Below, piece by piece: positions 36,529 through 44,319 of a DNA stretch of 64,000 bases. Within the stretch, counting starts at the first letter, position 1, and every line of letters starts with the position of its first letter. Source of the DNA: Kribbella sp. VKM Ac-2568. Lineage in GTDB: Bacteria; Actinomycetota; Actinomycetes; Propionibacteriales; Kribbellaceae. Both the position numbers and the translations under genes were made by a program. Location: positions 124,001-188,000 of the forward strand of contig NZ_SLVF01000009.1 in NCBI RefSeq assembly GCF_004345365.1. The letters are read 5' to 3'. The notes under the pieces were generated by a model, which did no database searches, was not told where the DNA came from, and saw only the letters and a program-made list of their open reading frames with translations.

Positions 36529-37289
36529 GCGCCACTCCTGCCGGTCGGGTCCACTCCCCTCAGCATCATGCCCTGACCGAGCGAGTGGTCGTGGGTCTTC
36601 ACCGTGGGCGGGTCGGCCGGGTCGCGGTACTGCACGAGCCACGTGGTCCGGGGCTCGTCGCTGACGTTCACCCCCGAGCCGTGCACGGTCAGGTAGGTGA
36701 AGAACAGCACGTCACCCGCCTCGGCCGGCTGCGGCACGGCGGAGTCGAACGGTACGTCGGGCAGGTGGTACGAGCCGGCCGGGTCGTGCTCCCGCGGACC
36801 GGCAAGGTGGCTGCCCGGGATCACCCGCACGCAGCCCTTCTCCTCGGGGGCGTCGTCGAAGTGGAAGATCGCCGCGCCGACCCGGTGGTCCCGGTGCGGG
36901 AAGAACGGGTAATCCTGGTGCAGCGGGAACGGCGACCCGTTCTCCGGCGGCTTCACGAACAGCTTCGTGTGGTGCAGCTGGACGTTCTCCACTCCCATCA
37001 CCGCGGCGGCCACGTCGGTGAACCGCGGGTCCACCAGCAACCGGGAGAAGGCCGCGTCGTAGAACTGCGCGTCGTGCAGGTGCTGCAGCCGGGTCTTCGC
37101 GTCGGACATCCCCATCGCGGACTGCCAGGTGGGGTCGTCGTCGCGGTTGAGCTGCGCCAGCAGGCGGTGGCTCGTCTCCCGGTACGACGCCGCCTCCTCC
37201 TTGCTGAGCAGGCCTTTCACCAGCACGAACCCGTGCTCGGCGTAGTGCCCGGCCAGTTCCGACAACTCCGTCGTACTGGTGATCGTCAT
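36525..37289 (-). CDS. Phytanoyl-CoA dioxygenase (PhyH) family protein
   Basis: A 254-residue Fe(II)/2-oxoglutarate dioxygenase. The iron ligands are in LHQDYPFFPHRDHR (H-x-D) and the distal histidine in YLTVHGSGVNVSDEPRTTW. It is unlike the PhyH protein at 20067 in length and motifs. Co-translation with an AraC regulator resembles small catabolic or secondary-metabolite modification pairs; the substrate is unknown. Confidence 0.88.
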   Translation of the reverse strand: MTITSTTELSELAGHYAEHGFVLVKGLLSKEEAASYRETSHRLLAQLNRDDDPTWQSAMGMSDAKTRLQHLHDAQFYDAAFSRLLVDPRFTDVAAAVMGVENVQLHHTKLFVKPPENGSPFPLHQDYPFFPHRDHRVGAAIFHFDDAPEEKGCVRVIPGSHLAGPREHDPAGSYHLPDVPFDSAVPQPAEAGDVLFFTYLTVHGSGVNVSDEPRTTWLVQYRDPADPPTVKTHDHSLGQGMMLRGVDPTGRSGA

Positions 37290-37388
37290 CGTTTTCCTCC
37301 AGGTCGAGTGGACACCATCGAGCCTAGGAAGAGCGGCGCCCGGGTGGCAGGACCAACCCGGACGCCGATGTTCGTCAGACGGACACGT

Positions 37389-37611
37389 TCAGAGCCCGGG
37401 CTGCCCCAGCCGCACGCTGATCCGCGGGTCGGTTGACACCACCGGCGACCCCGTCCGCACCCACGGGTCGCCCCCGAAGTACGTCTCGAAGATCTTCTCC
37501 GCGGTCCGGGTGGCCAGCGCCTGGCTGGTGCCGTTCTGCTGCGGTCTCCACCGGCACCACAATCGGGCGGAGGCGGGCCCAGAGGATGAAGAGGGCGGCG
37601 AGGACGAGCAT
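37389..37611 (-). pseudogene. Possible gene remnant with one membrane segment
   Basis: One reverse frame starts with a hydrophobic helix (MLVLAALFILWARLRPIVVP). A second frame carries a plausible C-terminus with good codon bias (KIFETYFGGDPWVRTGSPVV ... RLGQPGL) ending at 37389. A frameshift near 37545 would join them. No family was recognised, so this is a tentative call. Confidence 0.35.
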
Positions 37612-37700
37612 CGCGATCCCGCCCCAGGCTCAACTGGTTGACCGGGACTCCTCGGTCGCCTGCCTCAGCCGGCTCGGCTGGCTAGTTTTGGGCGCGGCCA

Positions 37701-37800
37701 GTACCGAGCGACAGGTAGAACCAGGCAAATCGCCACGCCTGGGGTGCGCCGTGCCCTGCGCGAGCCGCCACGGCAGCAAGTACTACCTGTCGCTCGGTAC
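37701..37800. mobile_element. 100-bp element with perfect 18-bp terminal inverted repeats
   Basis: GTACCGAGCGACAGGTAG (37701-37718) is the exact reverse complement of CTACCTGTCGCTCGGTAC (37783-37800). The 64-bp interior has a further CCAGGC/GCCTGG stem and no coding capacity. The flanks (GGCCA and ATCAG) show no target duplication. It may be a miniature inverted-repeat element, or a stable structured terminator. Confidence 0.5.
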
Positions 37801-37847
37801 ATCAGGTAAGTCACAACAGCGGCAGGCAACCCGCCTACTTGCGCGCG

Positions 37848-37945
37848 GGCGCGGCTGGCGGGCGTGAAGTGGCGGGTCGCGGCTGGCAGGTTTCCTGGTC
37901 GCTGGCGGCGTGTAGGACGACAGCGGCCGGACAACACGCCATCGG
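37848..37945. repeat. Dispersed intergenic repeat, part 1, copy B
   Basis: The core at 37898-37945 (GTCGCTGGCGGCGTGTAGGA, CAGCGGCC, ACGCCATCGG) aligns with the copies at 5286-5335 and 58277-58326. As in copy A, it is followed by convergent part 2 units. Confidence 0.65.
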
Positions 37946-37990
37946 GCGCCCCAGCGGCCGGCCGGCAGCCAGTGGAGGGTGTGGTTGCGG

Positions 37991-38069
37991 CTACCTGGGA
38001 CAACCTGTGGGGGCCTGGGACAGGCTATTCGTGTCCGAGGTCCGACTTGGTGTCCGAGGCCGCAGTTCC
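37991..38069. repeat. Dispersed intergenic repeat, part 2, copy B
   Basis: Inverted units (TACCTGGGACAACC, TGTGGGGGCCTGGGACAGG) face direct units TGTCCGAGGTCCGACTTGG (38032) and TGTCCGAGGCCGCAGTTCC (38051) around the centre CTATTC. The match to copy A at 5466-5551 is close, including ACTTGGTGTCCGAGGCC. Confidence 0.7.
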
Positions 38070-38259
38070 TACTGCGGGCCGACACGATCGCGCTGAATCG
38101 CGCCGCGTTTCCTGTCCACCCCGGGCCTGGCCGCCGTGCCCTTAACTGTCGCGTTGTGACGTCCGCCGGATGCAACCGTCGTCAGACTCTGTTCCAGCTG
38201 GTTGCTGACGGCAACGTTGCTGAGGCAGGCGCCTGCCTTACCCAATCTGTGGGGCTGGG

Positions 38260-39258
38260 TCAGATGCGGATCTCGGCTACTACGGGGCGGTGGTCGCTGC
38301 CGGTGGAGGGGAGGACCCACGCTTTGGTGGGGGTGACGCCCCGGACCATGATGTGGTCGATGCGGGCCATCGGGAACTTGGCGGGCCAGGTGAAGCCGAA
38401 GCCGTGGCCGGCGGCGCCCTGGGCGGAGCGGAGGCCGGCAGTGAGCGGGGCGAGGCTGCGGTCGTTCGCGGTGCCGTTGAAGTCGCCCATCACCACGACG
38501 CCGGCCAGTTTCTCGGCGGCGATCTGCTGACCCAGTTGCTTGATCGTGTCGTTGCGCTGGTTCGAGGTGAAGCCGCCGGCGCCGACCCGGACGGAGGCCA
38601 GATGCGCCACGTAGACGGCGACCTTGCCCTCCGGCGTGCTCACCTCGGCCCGCAGCGCCCTGGTCCAGGCGAACCCCACGTCGACGGACTCGCTCTCCTC
38701 GACCGGGAACTTCGACCACAACGCCACCGTGCCGCGAGCAACCACGTGCGGGTACGTCGCGGCGAACCGGGCCTTGTAGATCTTCAGATCGGCCGGGGTG
38801 ATCTCCTCCAGCGCGACCACGTCCGCGTCGGCGTCGATCAGGTCCTGCGCGGTCTTCTCCGGGTCCGGGTTCGCCGCGTCCACATTGTGCGACAGGACGC
38901 GGAGGTCATAGGCACCGCCGCCCTTGCCCGGAACAAGCAGATGCCCGAACATCAGCCCCCACACGGCCAGCGGCACCAGCAGAGCCACCCCGGCCGTGGC
39001 GGACCGGCGTACCAGGGCGGCAACGGCTAGGACCGGGATCGCGACGCCGACCCAGGGCAGGAAGGTGTCCAGCAGGCTGCCGAGGTTGCCGACCGAGTTC
39101 GGCACCCAGCGATGGAACAGCAGGGGCAGGGCCGTCAGGATCGCCAGCACGGCGATCACCCAGCCGCGACGCCACTTGCCGGAGCGGCGTTGACGCCGCG
39201 CGGTGGTGCGCGCGGGCTTCGGCTTCCGGCTACGTACGGCTGTCTGGCGGTCCGACAT
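38260..39258 (-). CDS. Membrane-anchored endonuclease/exonuclease/phosphatase-family protein
   Basis: A 332-residue protein. A basic N-terminus and three hydrophobic segments (about residues 33-110) are followed by an extracytoplasmic EEP domain with VVALEEITP, VVVMGDFNGTAN, MARIDHIMVRG and GSDHRPVVAEI, all metal-dependent phosphoesterase motifs. The location suggests action on extracellular nucleic acid, lipid or sugar phosphates; the substrate is unknown. The 38070-38259 stretch downstream holds a 16-bp palindrome AGGCAGGCGCCTGCCT (38223-38238). Confidence 0.88.
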   Translation of the reverse strand: MSDRQTAVRSRKPKPARTTARRQRRSGKWRRGWVIAVLAILTALPLLFHRWVPNSVGNLGSLLDTFLPWVGVAIPVLAVAALVRRSATAGVALLVPLAVWGLMFGHLLVPGKGGGAYDLRVLSHNVDAANPDPEKTAQDLIDADADVVALEEITPADLKIYKARFAATYPHVVARGTVALWSKFPVEESESVDVGFAWTRALRAEVSTPEGKVAVYVAHLASVRVGAGGFTSNQRNDTIKQLGQQIAAEKLAGVVVMGDFNGTANDRSLAPLTAGLRSAQGAAGHGFGFTWPAKFPMARIDHIMVRGVTPTKAWVLPSTGSDHRPVVAEIRI

Positions 39259-39441
39259 GGAGTGATTGTTGCGGACAGCGGCCCCGGACCAAAGTCTGGG
39301 CCGACATCCGTCCGCTGGCGCAGGCGTGCCGGCCGTCCGATTTCATCCGTTGGAACGACCGCTGCGTCCGAAGTGAGGATCCCGTCCACAGCCGTCTCCA
39401 TTGACCGGTACGGCGTCGGGCAGGTCGGATAGGGTCCGGGC

Positions 39442-39945
39442 ATGGCGGAGTTCAGCGAGACGGCGCAGGTGTTCAGCTGGGTGGATCCGGAGCAGTTGCT
39501 GGCGAAGGCGGCCACGTTGACCGGGCTGGAATACCTGGAAGGCATGCGGGACGGGACCATCCCGCCGCCACCGATCGCCGTCCTGATGCAGTTCCGGCCG
39601 GTGCACGTCGAGCCCGGCAAGGTCGTGTTCGAGTGCCGGCCGTCACACGCGCACTACAACCCGATCGGCATGGTGCACGGCGGACTCGTCTGCACCGTGC
39701 TCGACACCGCGACCGGCTGCGCCGCGCACAGCACCCTCCCCGCCGGCGTCGGCTACACGTCGGTCGAGATCAAGGTGAACTACCTGCGTCTGGTGCTCGC
39801 CGACACCGGCCCGCTGACCGCGACCGGTCAGGTGATCAAGGGCGGCAACCGGGTGATATTTGCCGAAGGCAACGTCACCACCAGTGCGGGAGATCTCGTC
39901 GCGACAGCCAGCAGTACCTTGCTGGTCCGGCCGCGCCCCGCCTGA
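39442..39945 (+). CDS. PaaI-family hotdog thioesterase
   Basis: A 167-residue acyl-CoA thioesterase-like protein. The hotdog core reads HYNPIGMVHGGLVCTVLDTA (the conserved HGG with an upstream Asn), followed by TSVEIKVNYLRLV. Relatives hydrolyse aryl- or acyl-CoA esters. No CoA-dependent pathway genes lie nearby. Confidence 0.88.
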   Translation: MAEFSETAQVFSWVDPEQLLAKAATLTGLEYLEGMRDGTIPPPPIAVLMQFRPVHVEPGKVVFECRPSHAHYNPIGMVHGGLVCTVLDTATGCAAHSTLPAGVGYTSVEIKVNYLRLVLADTGPLTATGQVIKGGNRVIFAEGNVTTSAGDLVATASSTLLVRPRPA

Positions 39946-40064
39946 CGAGCCCGACTCCGAGCCGCTCGCTCCGGCAGGTCCCCCGCACTCCCCCGAGCAC
40001 CACCCCGCCGCCGGCGCCCCCGTGACACCGTCTGCGTTTCATCCCCCTCAGCTCCGATCGTCGC

Positions 40065-40244
40065 TCAGCTCTGGTCGTCGACGATCGCGTCGGCGGCGTT
40101 CTTCTTCACCGAGGCGACGCCGTTCAGCGCCGAGTCCTTGCTCTTGTACCCCTCGGAGCTGGCGATGATCTGACCGTTCGGCGCCTTCAGCCGAAACCGG
40201 TACTCGCCCCGCCCATCCTTGAACACCTCGAACTTGGCCCCCAC
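40065..40244 (-). CDS. YegP/DUF1508-family small protein
   Basis: A 59-residue product from GTG 40244 with GGAGG 7 nt upstream. It carries the DUF1508 pattern: AKFEVFKDGRGEYRFRLKAP, NGQIIASSEGYKSKDSALNG, VASVKKNAADAIVDDQS. The family is a compact alpha/beta repeat of unknown function, often in single copy. Confidence 0.88.
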   Translation of the reverse strand: MGAKFEVFKDGRGEYRFRLKAPNGQIIASSEGYKSKDSALNGVASVKKNAADAIVDDQS

Positions 40245-40312
40245 GATGCACCCTCCCTGGTTTCACATCGTCCTACGCCTGACTATCCCCCCGCGGGGTG
40301 TCGGCGTTACCG

Positions 40313-40346
40313 TCCGGGCCGGAGAACTTCCGGCAACCGGCCCGGA
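40313..40346 (-). terminator. Terminator of the siderophore-binding lipoprotein gene
   Basis: TCCGGGCCGG (40313-40322) pairs perfectly with CCGGCCCGGA (40337-40346), 27 nt beyond the stop codon. Confidence 0.75.
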
Positions 40347-40373
40347 GTACTCGTGAAAGCTGTCCCGGGCCGA

Positions 40374-41402
40374 TCAGCCCTTGGCGCCGAGGAGCTTCTC
40401 CAGGTCGTCCAGCGTGGCCATCGCGCCGATCGGACCGAGGCCGAGGAACCAGACCTCGTCGTTCACCCGGGCGACCTTGCCGGCCTTGACCGCGGGCAGC
40501 GCCTTCCACAGGTTGCCGTTGACCACGGTGTTCTCGGCGGTCGTGTCCGGCTTGCCGTAGCTGGAGTAGAAGATCCAGTCACCGTCCGCCTTGCCGATGT
40601 TCTCCTGCGAGACCTCGACGGCCAGGTCCTGCACGTCCTGGATCTTCGGCCGCGGCAGCCCGATGTCGGTGAGGATGACGCCGATGAAGGACAGGTTGCC
40701 GTACAGCCGGATCTCGCCCGGGCGGAACCGGACCAGCGAGATCGTCGGCGACCCGGTGACCTTGCTCTTCACCTCGTCGGCGCGCTTCTGGTAGTCGTTC
40801 AGCAGCTGGGTCGCCTTGTTCTCCTCGCCGAGGGAGTCCGCCAGCAGCAGGAAGTCCTCCTTCCACGGGAACCCGGGCCGGATGCTCATCACCGTCGGCG
40901 CGATCGCGCTCAGCTCGTCGTACAGGTCGTTGGCGCGCAGCTTGCTGCCGAGGATCAGGTCCGGCTTCAGCGCCGCGATCGCCTCGAGGTTCAGCTCGCT
41001 GATCCCACCGACCGTCTTGATGTCCTTGGCCTTGTCGGTCAGGTAGCTCGGTACGCCGTTCTGCCCGGCGGTGGTGGCCATCCCGACCGGGGTGATGCCG
41101 AGCGCCAGCACGCCGTCGAGCTCGCCGCTGTCGAGCACCACGATCCGCTCGGGCTTCTTCTCGAGCTTGGTCTCGCCGAGGGCGTGCTTCACCGTGCGCG
41201 GGAACGCGCCCGGGCTGGCGTCCGACCCGAGCTTCGCGGTCGCCTCGTCCGCGGTCGAGAACAACCGGCCGCCGGTGGCCACCTCGGTGTCACCCACTCC
41301 CGTGTCGGCGGACTTGTCGTCGTTGCTGCCGCAGCCGGCGAGCAGGACGGTCATCATCACCGTGCCCGCGAGCAGCCGGCGAGCCGATCCCATCACAATC
41401 AT
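40374..41402 (-). CDS. Iron-siderophore ABC transporter substrate-binding lipoprotein
   Basis: A 342-residue class III (FecB/FhuD-like) binding protein. It has a lipoprotein signal with lipobox VLLAGCGS, then PERIVVLDSGELDGVLALGI, the helical backbone DLILGSKLRANDLYDELSAI and C-terminal KAGKVARVNDEVWFLG. No permease or ATPase gene is adjacent, so it must use components encoded elsewhere. An iron box stands at 41441-41460, implying derepression under low iron. ATG 41402 and ATG 41393 are both possible starts. Confidence 0.92.
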   Translation of the reverse strand: MIVMGSARRLLAGTVMMTVLLAGCGSNDDKSADTGVGDTEVATGGRLFSTADEATAKLGSDASPGAFPRTVKHALGETKLEKKPERIVVLDSGELDGVLALGITPVGMATTAGQNGVPSYLTDKAKDIKTVGGISELNLEAIAALKPDLILGSKLRANDLYDELSAIAPTVMSIRPGFPWKEDFLLLADSLGEENKATQLLNDYQKRADEVKSKVTGSPTISLVRFRPGEIRLYGNLSFIGVILTDIGLPRPKIQDVQDLAVEVSQENIGKADGDWIFYSSYGKPDTTAENTVVNGNLWKALPAVKAGKVARVNDEVWFLGLGPIGAMATLDDLEKLLGAKG

Positions 41403-41440
41403 TTCCCTCTCGTAGACCGACGATTGAGATTACAACAACT

Positions 41441-41460
41441 TTGGGTAGGCATACCTAACC
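41441..41460. promoter_or_regulatory. DtxR/IdeR/DmdR-type iron box
   Basis: On the reverse strand GGTTAGGTATGCCTACCCAA resembles the DtxR-family consensus TTAGGTTAGGCTAACCTAA, with the inverted core TAGG-TATG-CCTA. It lies 38 nt upstream of the siderophore-binding lipoprotein start. Confidence 0.75.
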
Positions 41461-41471
41461 GGTATCGCATT

Positions 41472-41487
41472 CCGTACCCCGGTACAG
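41472..41487 (+). promoter_or_regulatory. MerR-type operator
   Basis: CCGTAC-CCCG-GTACAG has the same halves and 4-bp spacing as the classical MerR site CCGTAC-ATGA-GTACGG (one mismatch in the right half). It ends 16 nt before the merR-family start, suggesting autoregulation. Confidence 0.55.
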
Positions 41488-41503
41488 GTTTACCGTGGGA
41501 GCC

Positions 41504-41929
41504 ATGAGAAGCGGACAGGTGGCCGCCGCGGCCGGCGTCAACCTCCAGACCCTCCGGTACTACGAGCGCCGCGGCTTGCTGCCGGCTCCCGACCGCACCC
41601 TCGGCGGACATCGGGTGTATCCGCCCGAGGCTGTCACCCGGCTCCGCGTGATCAAGGTCGCCCAGCGCCTCGGCTTCACCCTCACTGAGATCACCGACCT
41701 CCTCGCCGCCGGCCACCAGCACGGCGCCCGGCGCCCGGCCAGGACGTCTGTCAAGCCCGGCCTGCAGGCGCAGGCCGCGAGCAAGCTCGCCGACGTGGAG
41801 GCGAGGATCGCCGACCTGACCGTGATCGCCGAGACGCTGCGCTCAGCGCTTGCCGTCGGCTGCGACGACCTCGCCGACTGCGCCACGGCCCCGGAGTGCC
41901 CCCTACCCTTCGCCGAACTAGCCCACTAG
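41504..41929 (+). CDS. MerR-family (metal-type) transcriptional regulator
   Basis: A 141-residue regulator. The N-terminal winged helix reads MRSGQVAAAAGVNLQTLRYY, then ERRGLLPAPDRTLGGHRVYP. A dimerisation helix follows, then a C-terminal cysteine cluster (GCDDLADCATAPECPLPF) like the metal-binding loop of Hg- and related sensors. The spacing of the Cys residues differs from the textbook MerR, so the ligand is uncertain. No mercuric reductase or metal pump lies alongside. It overlaps the convergent GH95 gene by 4 nt. Confidence 0.85.
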   Translation: MRSGQVAAAAGVNLQTLRYYERRGLLPAPDRTLGGHRVYPPEAVTRLRVIKVAQRLGFTLTEITDLLAAGHQHGARRPARTSVKPGLQAQAASKLADVEARIADLTVIAETLRSALAVGCDDLADCATAPECPLPFAELAH

Positions 41930-44220
41930 CCGTCGAGTTCGCTCGTCAGGTCCCGCGTCTCCCCCGCCTCCAGGCGGACCGAGATCGCCTGACCGTTGGG
42001 GCCACTGACGGCGAAGGTGCCCGGATGGTCCGCGGTGACTGTGGCGGTGGTGAGTTTGCCGGCCGACCAGGTGACGTCGAAGGAGAGCCCGCCACGAGCC
42101 CGAAGGCCGTGGTACGAACCGTCCGGCCACTCGGCGGGAAGCGCCGGGAGGAGGCGGATGACGCCGGTGTGGCTCTGGATCAGGAGTTCGGCCATGCCGC
42201 CGGTCATGCCGAGGTTGGCGTCGATCTGGAAGATGTCGCCGGTGCGATGCAACAGGTTGTCCGACACCAGGTTGCTCAGGTAGTTGCGGACCACCCACGC
42301 GGCCTTCTCCGACTCCCCCAGCCGCGCCCACAACGCGATCCACCACGCGCTGGTCCACCCACCCGGATCACCCGTCGACGTCCGTACTGCGAGTGACGCG
42401 CGCGCGGCGGCCGCCCAGTCCGCAGTACGGACCGGGTCGATCTCCGCTCCCGGGTAGAGGCCGTAGAGGTGGGACTGGTGGCGATGGTCCGGCTCGGAGG
42501 GCTGCCAGTCGGTCGGCCACTCCATCAGCCGCCCGTCTGTCGCGATCGGGATCTCCGGCAACCTCCCGACAGCACCGCGGATCCGCGACGCCAGGCCGGT
42601 CGACAACCCGAGCGCCTCCTCGGCCTCGACGACGTTCCCGAACAGCTCACGCAGTACCCAGAGGTCGTACGTCGTGGTCAGGTCGACCGACGCCTTCGCA
42701 CCAGAGGGCAGGATGAAGTGATGCTCGGGAGCAGTGGACGGGATGAACTGCAGTCGCCCGTCCCGGTCCTCCACCAACATCGCGAGCGCGAACTCCGTCG
42801 CGCCGGCGAGCACCGGATACGCCCTGTCCCGCAAGTACTCCAGGTCCGGATGGAACCGGTAGTGCTCCATCAGATGCGCCGACAGCCAGATCCCACACGT
42901 CGCCGCCATCGCCCAGACCGGGTCGTCATCACCTTCGCCCACGGGCCAGCTGGCTCGCCAGATGTCCGAGTTGTGGTGCGACACCCAGCCCGGCGCGTCG
43001 TACAGGATGCGAGCCGTCTCCGCGCCGGACTCGGCCAGGCCTTCGAGCAGGCCGACGAGCGGTTCGAAGCACTCGCGCAGTCCGGTGACGTCGGCGAGCC
43101 AGTAGTTCATCTGGGTGTTGATGTTGTTGGTCCAGTCGCTCGCCCATGCCGGGCGGCGGTCCTGGTTCCAGATCCCTTGCAGGTTGGCCGCCTGGGTGCC
43201 CGGCCGGGAGGACGCCATCAGCAGGTACCGCCCGAAGCCGAACACCAGCGCGGCCAGATACGGATCGTTGCCTCCAGCACCGACTGCCCGGATCCGCTCG
43301 TCGGTCGGCAGGTCGACCGGCGTCCCGAGAGTCAGCTCGGCGCGGTCGTAGAGAGTCGTGTGGTCGTCGAGATGACGCTGCCGGACCTTGTCCAGGGCAA
43401 CCCCATCCACCAGCCGGACAGCGTCGGCCACGGCAGTTGCCGGATCCTCGCCAGGCTTCGCGGACCAGCCGGCGAAAGTGCTTGCCGCCGACAACACCAG
43501 GGTGAGCGAGTCCGCCTCCTCGATGGTGATCCCGGCGCTTGAGGTCTGGACGATGCCCCCGGTGGCGAAGGCTCGCAGTACGACGCCGAAGCCGATGCCG
43601 TGACCCTCACGGTACTGGATCGGGTCCGGGCTGGTCCGGTACTCGATGGTCAGGTCCGAGGGCGCGTGGCCCGCCACAGCCACCGTCGTACCGTCAACGA
43701 CCGAAGCCTCGACGGGATGCTCACTGGAGAGCGCGACCCGTACGTCGACGGCTCCCGGGGCGTCGGCGGTCAGCGTCCACACCATCACCTGGTCAGGCGT
43801 CGAGACATAGGTCTCACGGTGGTGGCGCACGCCGCCGCTGGTGTAGTCGACCGAGACGATGCCCGTCCGCAGGTCGAGGCTGCGACGGTAGTTCTCCGCA
43901 GTGTCGGTTGAGGTGATCAGCAAGTCGCCGAGCGGCTGGTAGGACTCGACCAGAGGTCCTTGCAGAGCGCGGGTGCGCTCGGTCGCGGCCAACTGGTCGC
44001 GTTCCTCCAGCAAGAGGCGACGGACGTCGGCCAGTACCTGCGGGCCGTCCGACACCTCCAGGGTGCGAGGACCGTCGCCGGACCAGACGTCGTCGAGGTT
44101 GAGCGCGATCCGCTCGTCGGCGACCCTTCCGAAGACCTTCGCGCCGAAGTGGCCGTTGCCCACCGGAAGCGCCTCGAACCAGTCGGCGGCAGGCGTACGG
44201 AACCACAGTTCGTGCGACAT
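41926..44220 (-). CDS. Glycoside hydrolase family 95 (alpha-L-fucosidase type)
   Basis: A 764-residue protein that lacks a signal peptide and so is probably cytoplasmic. The N-terminal beta domain begins LWFRTPAADWFEALPVGNGH. The (alpha/alpha)6 catalytic domain has TNINTQMNYWLA (the conserved Asn pair), FIPSTAPEHHF and FQIDANLGMTGGMAELL. GH95 enzymes hydrolyse alpha-L-fucosyl or alpha-L-galactosyl residues. It lies downstream of a LplB/LplC/LipO-like importer, so it likely processes imported oligosaccharides. Confidence 0.93.
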   Translation of the reverse strand: MSHELWFRTPAADWFEALPVGNGHFGAKVFGRVADERIALNLDDVWSGDGPRTLEVSDGPQVLADVRRLLLEERDQLAATERTRALQGPLVESYQPLGDLLITSTDTAENYRRSLDLRTGIVSVDYTSGGVRHHRETYVSTPDQVMVWTLTADAPGAVDVRVALSSEHPVEASVVDGTTVAVAGHAPSDLTIEYRTSPDPIQYREGHGIGFGVVLRAFATGGIVQTSSAGITIEEADSLTLVLSAASTFAGWSAKPGEDPATAVADAVRLVDGVALDKVRQRHLDDHTTLYDRAELTLGTPVDLPTDERIRAVGAGGNDPYLAALVFGFGRYLLMASSRPGTQAANLQGIWNQDRRPAWASDWTNNINTQMNYWLADVTGLRECFEPLVGLLEGLAESGAETARILYDAPGWVSHHNSDIWRASWPVGEGDDDPVWAMAATCGIWLSAHLMEHYRFHPDLEYLRDRAYPVLAGATEFALAMLVEDRDGRLQFIPSTAPEHHFILPSGAKASVDLTTTYDLWVLRELFGNVVEAEEALGLSTGLASRIRGAVGRLPEIPIATDGRLMEWPTDWQPSEPDHRHQSHLYGLYPGAEIDPVRTADWAAAARASLAVRTSTGDPGGWTSAWWIALWARLGESEKAAWVVRNYLSNLVSDNLLHRTGDIFQIDANLGMTGGMAELLIQSHTGVIRLLPALPAEWPDGSYHGLRARGGLSFDVTWSAGKLTTATVTADHPGTFAVSGPNGQAISVRLEAGETRDLTSELDG

Positions 44221-44245
44221 GCGGGAGCTTCCTTCACCAAGTGGC

Positions 44246-44285
44246 GGCCGCGCCAGGAGCCAGGACGGTGGCTCCCGGCGCGGCC
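44246..44285 (-). terminator. Hairpin between the binding-protein and GH95 genes
   Basis: GGCCGCGCC (44246-44254) pairs with GGCGCGGCC (44277-44285), with an inner GGAGCC/GGCTCC stem. It may be a partial terminator or an mRNA stabiliser that keeps importer-binding-protein mRNA more abundant than GH95 mRNA. Confidence 0.7.
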
Positions 44286-44319
44286 GGTGGGGGTGCGGCC
44301 GGAGGGGACGGCCGACGGG

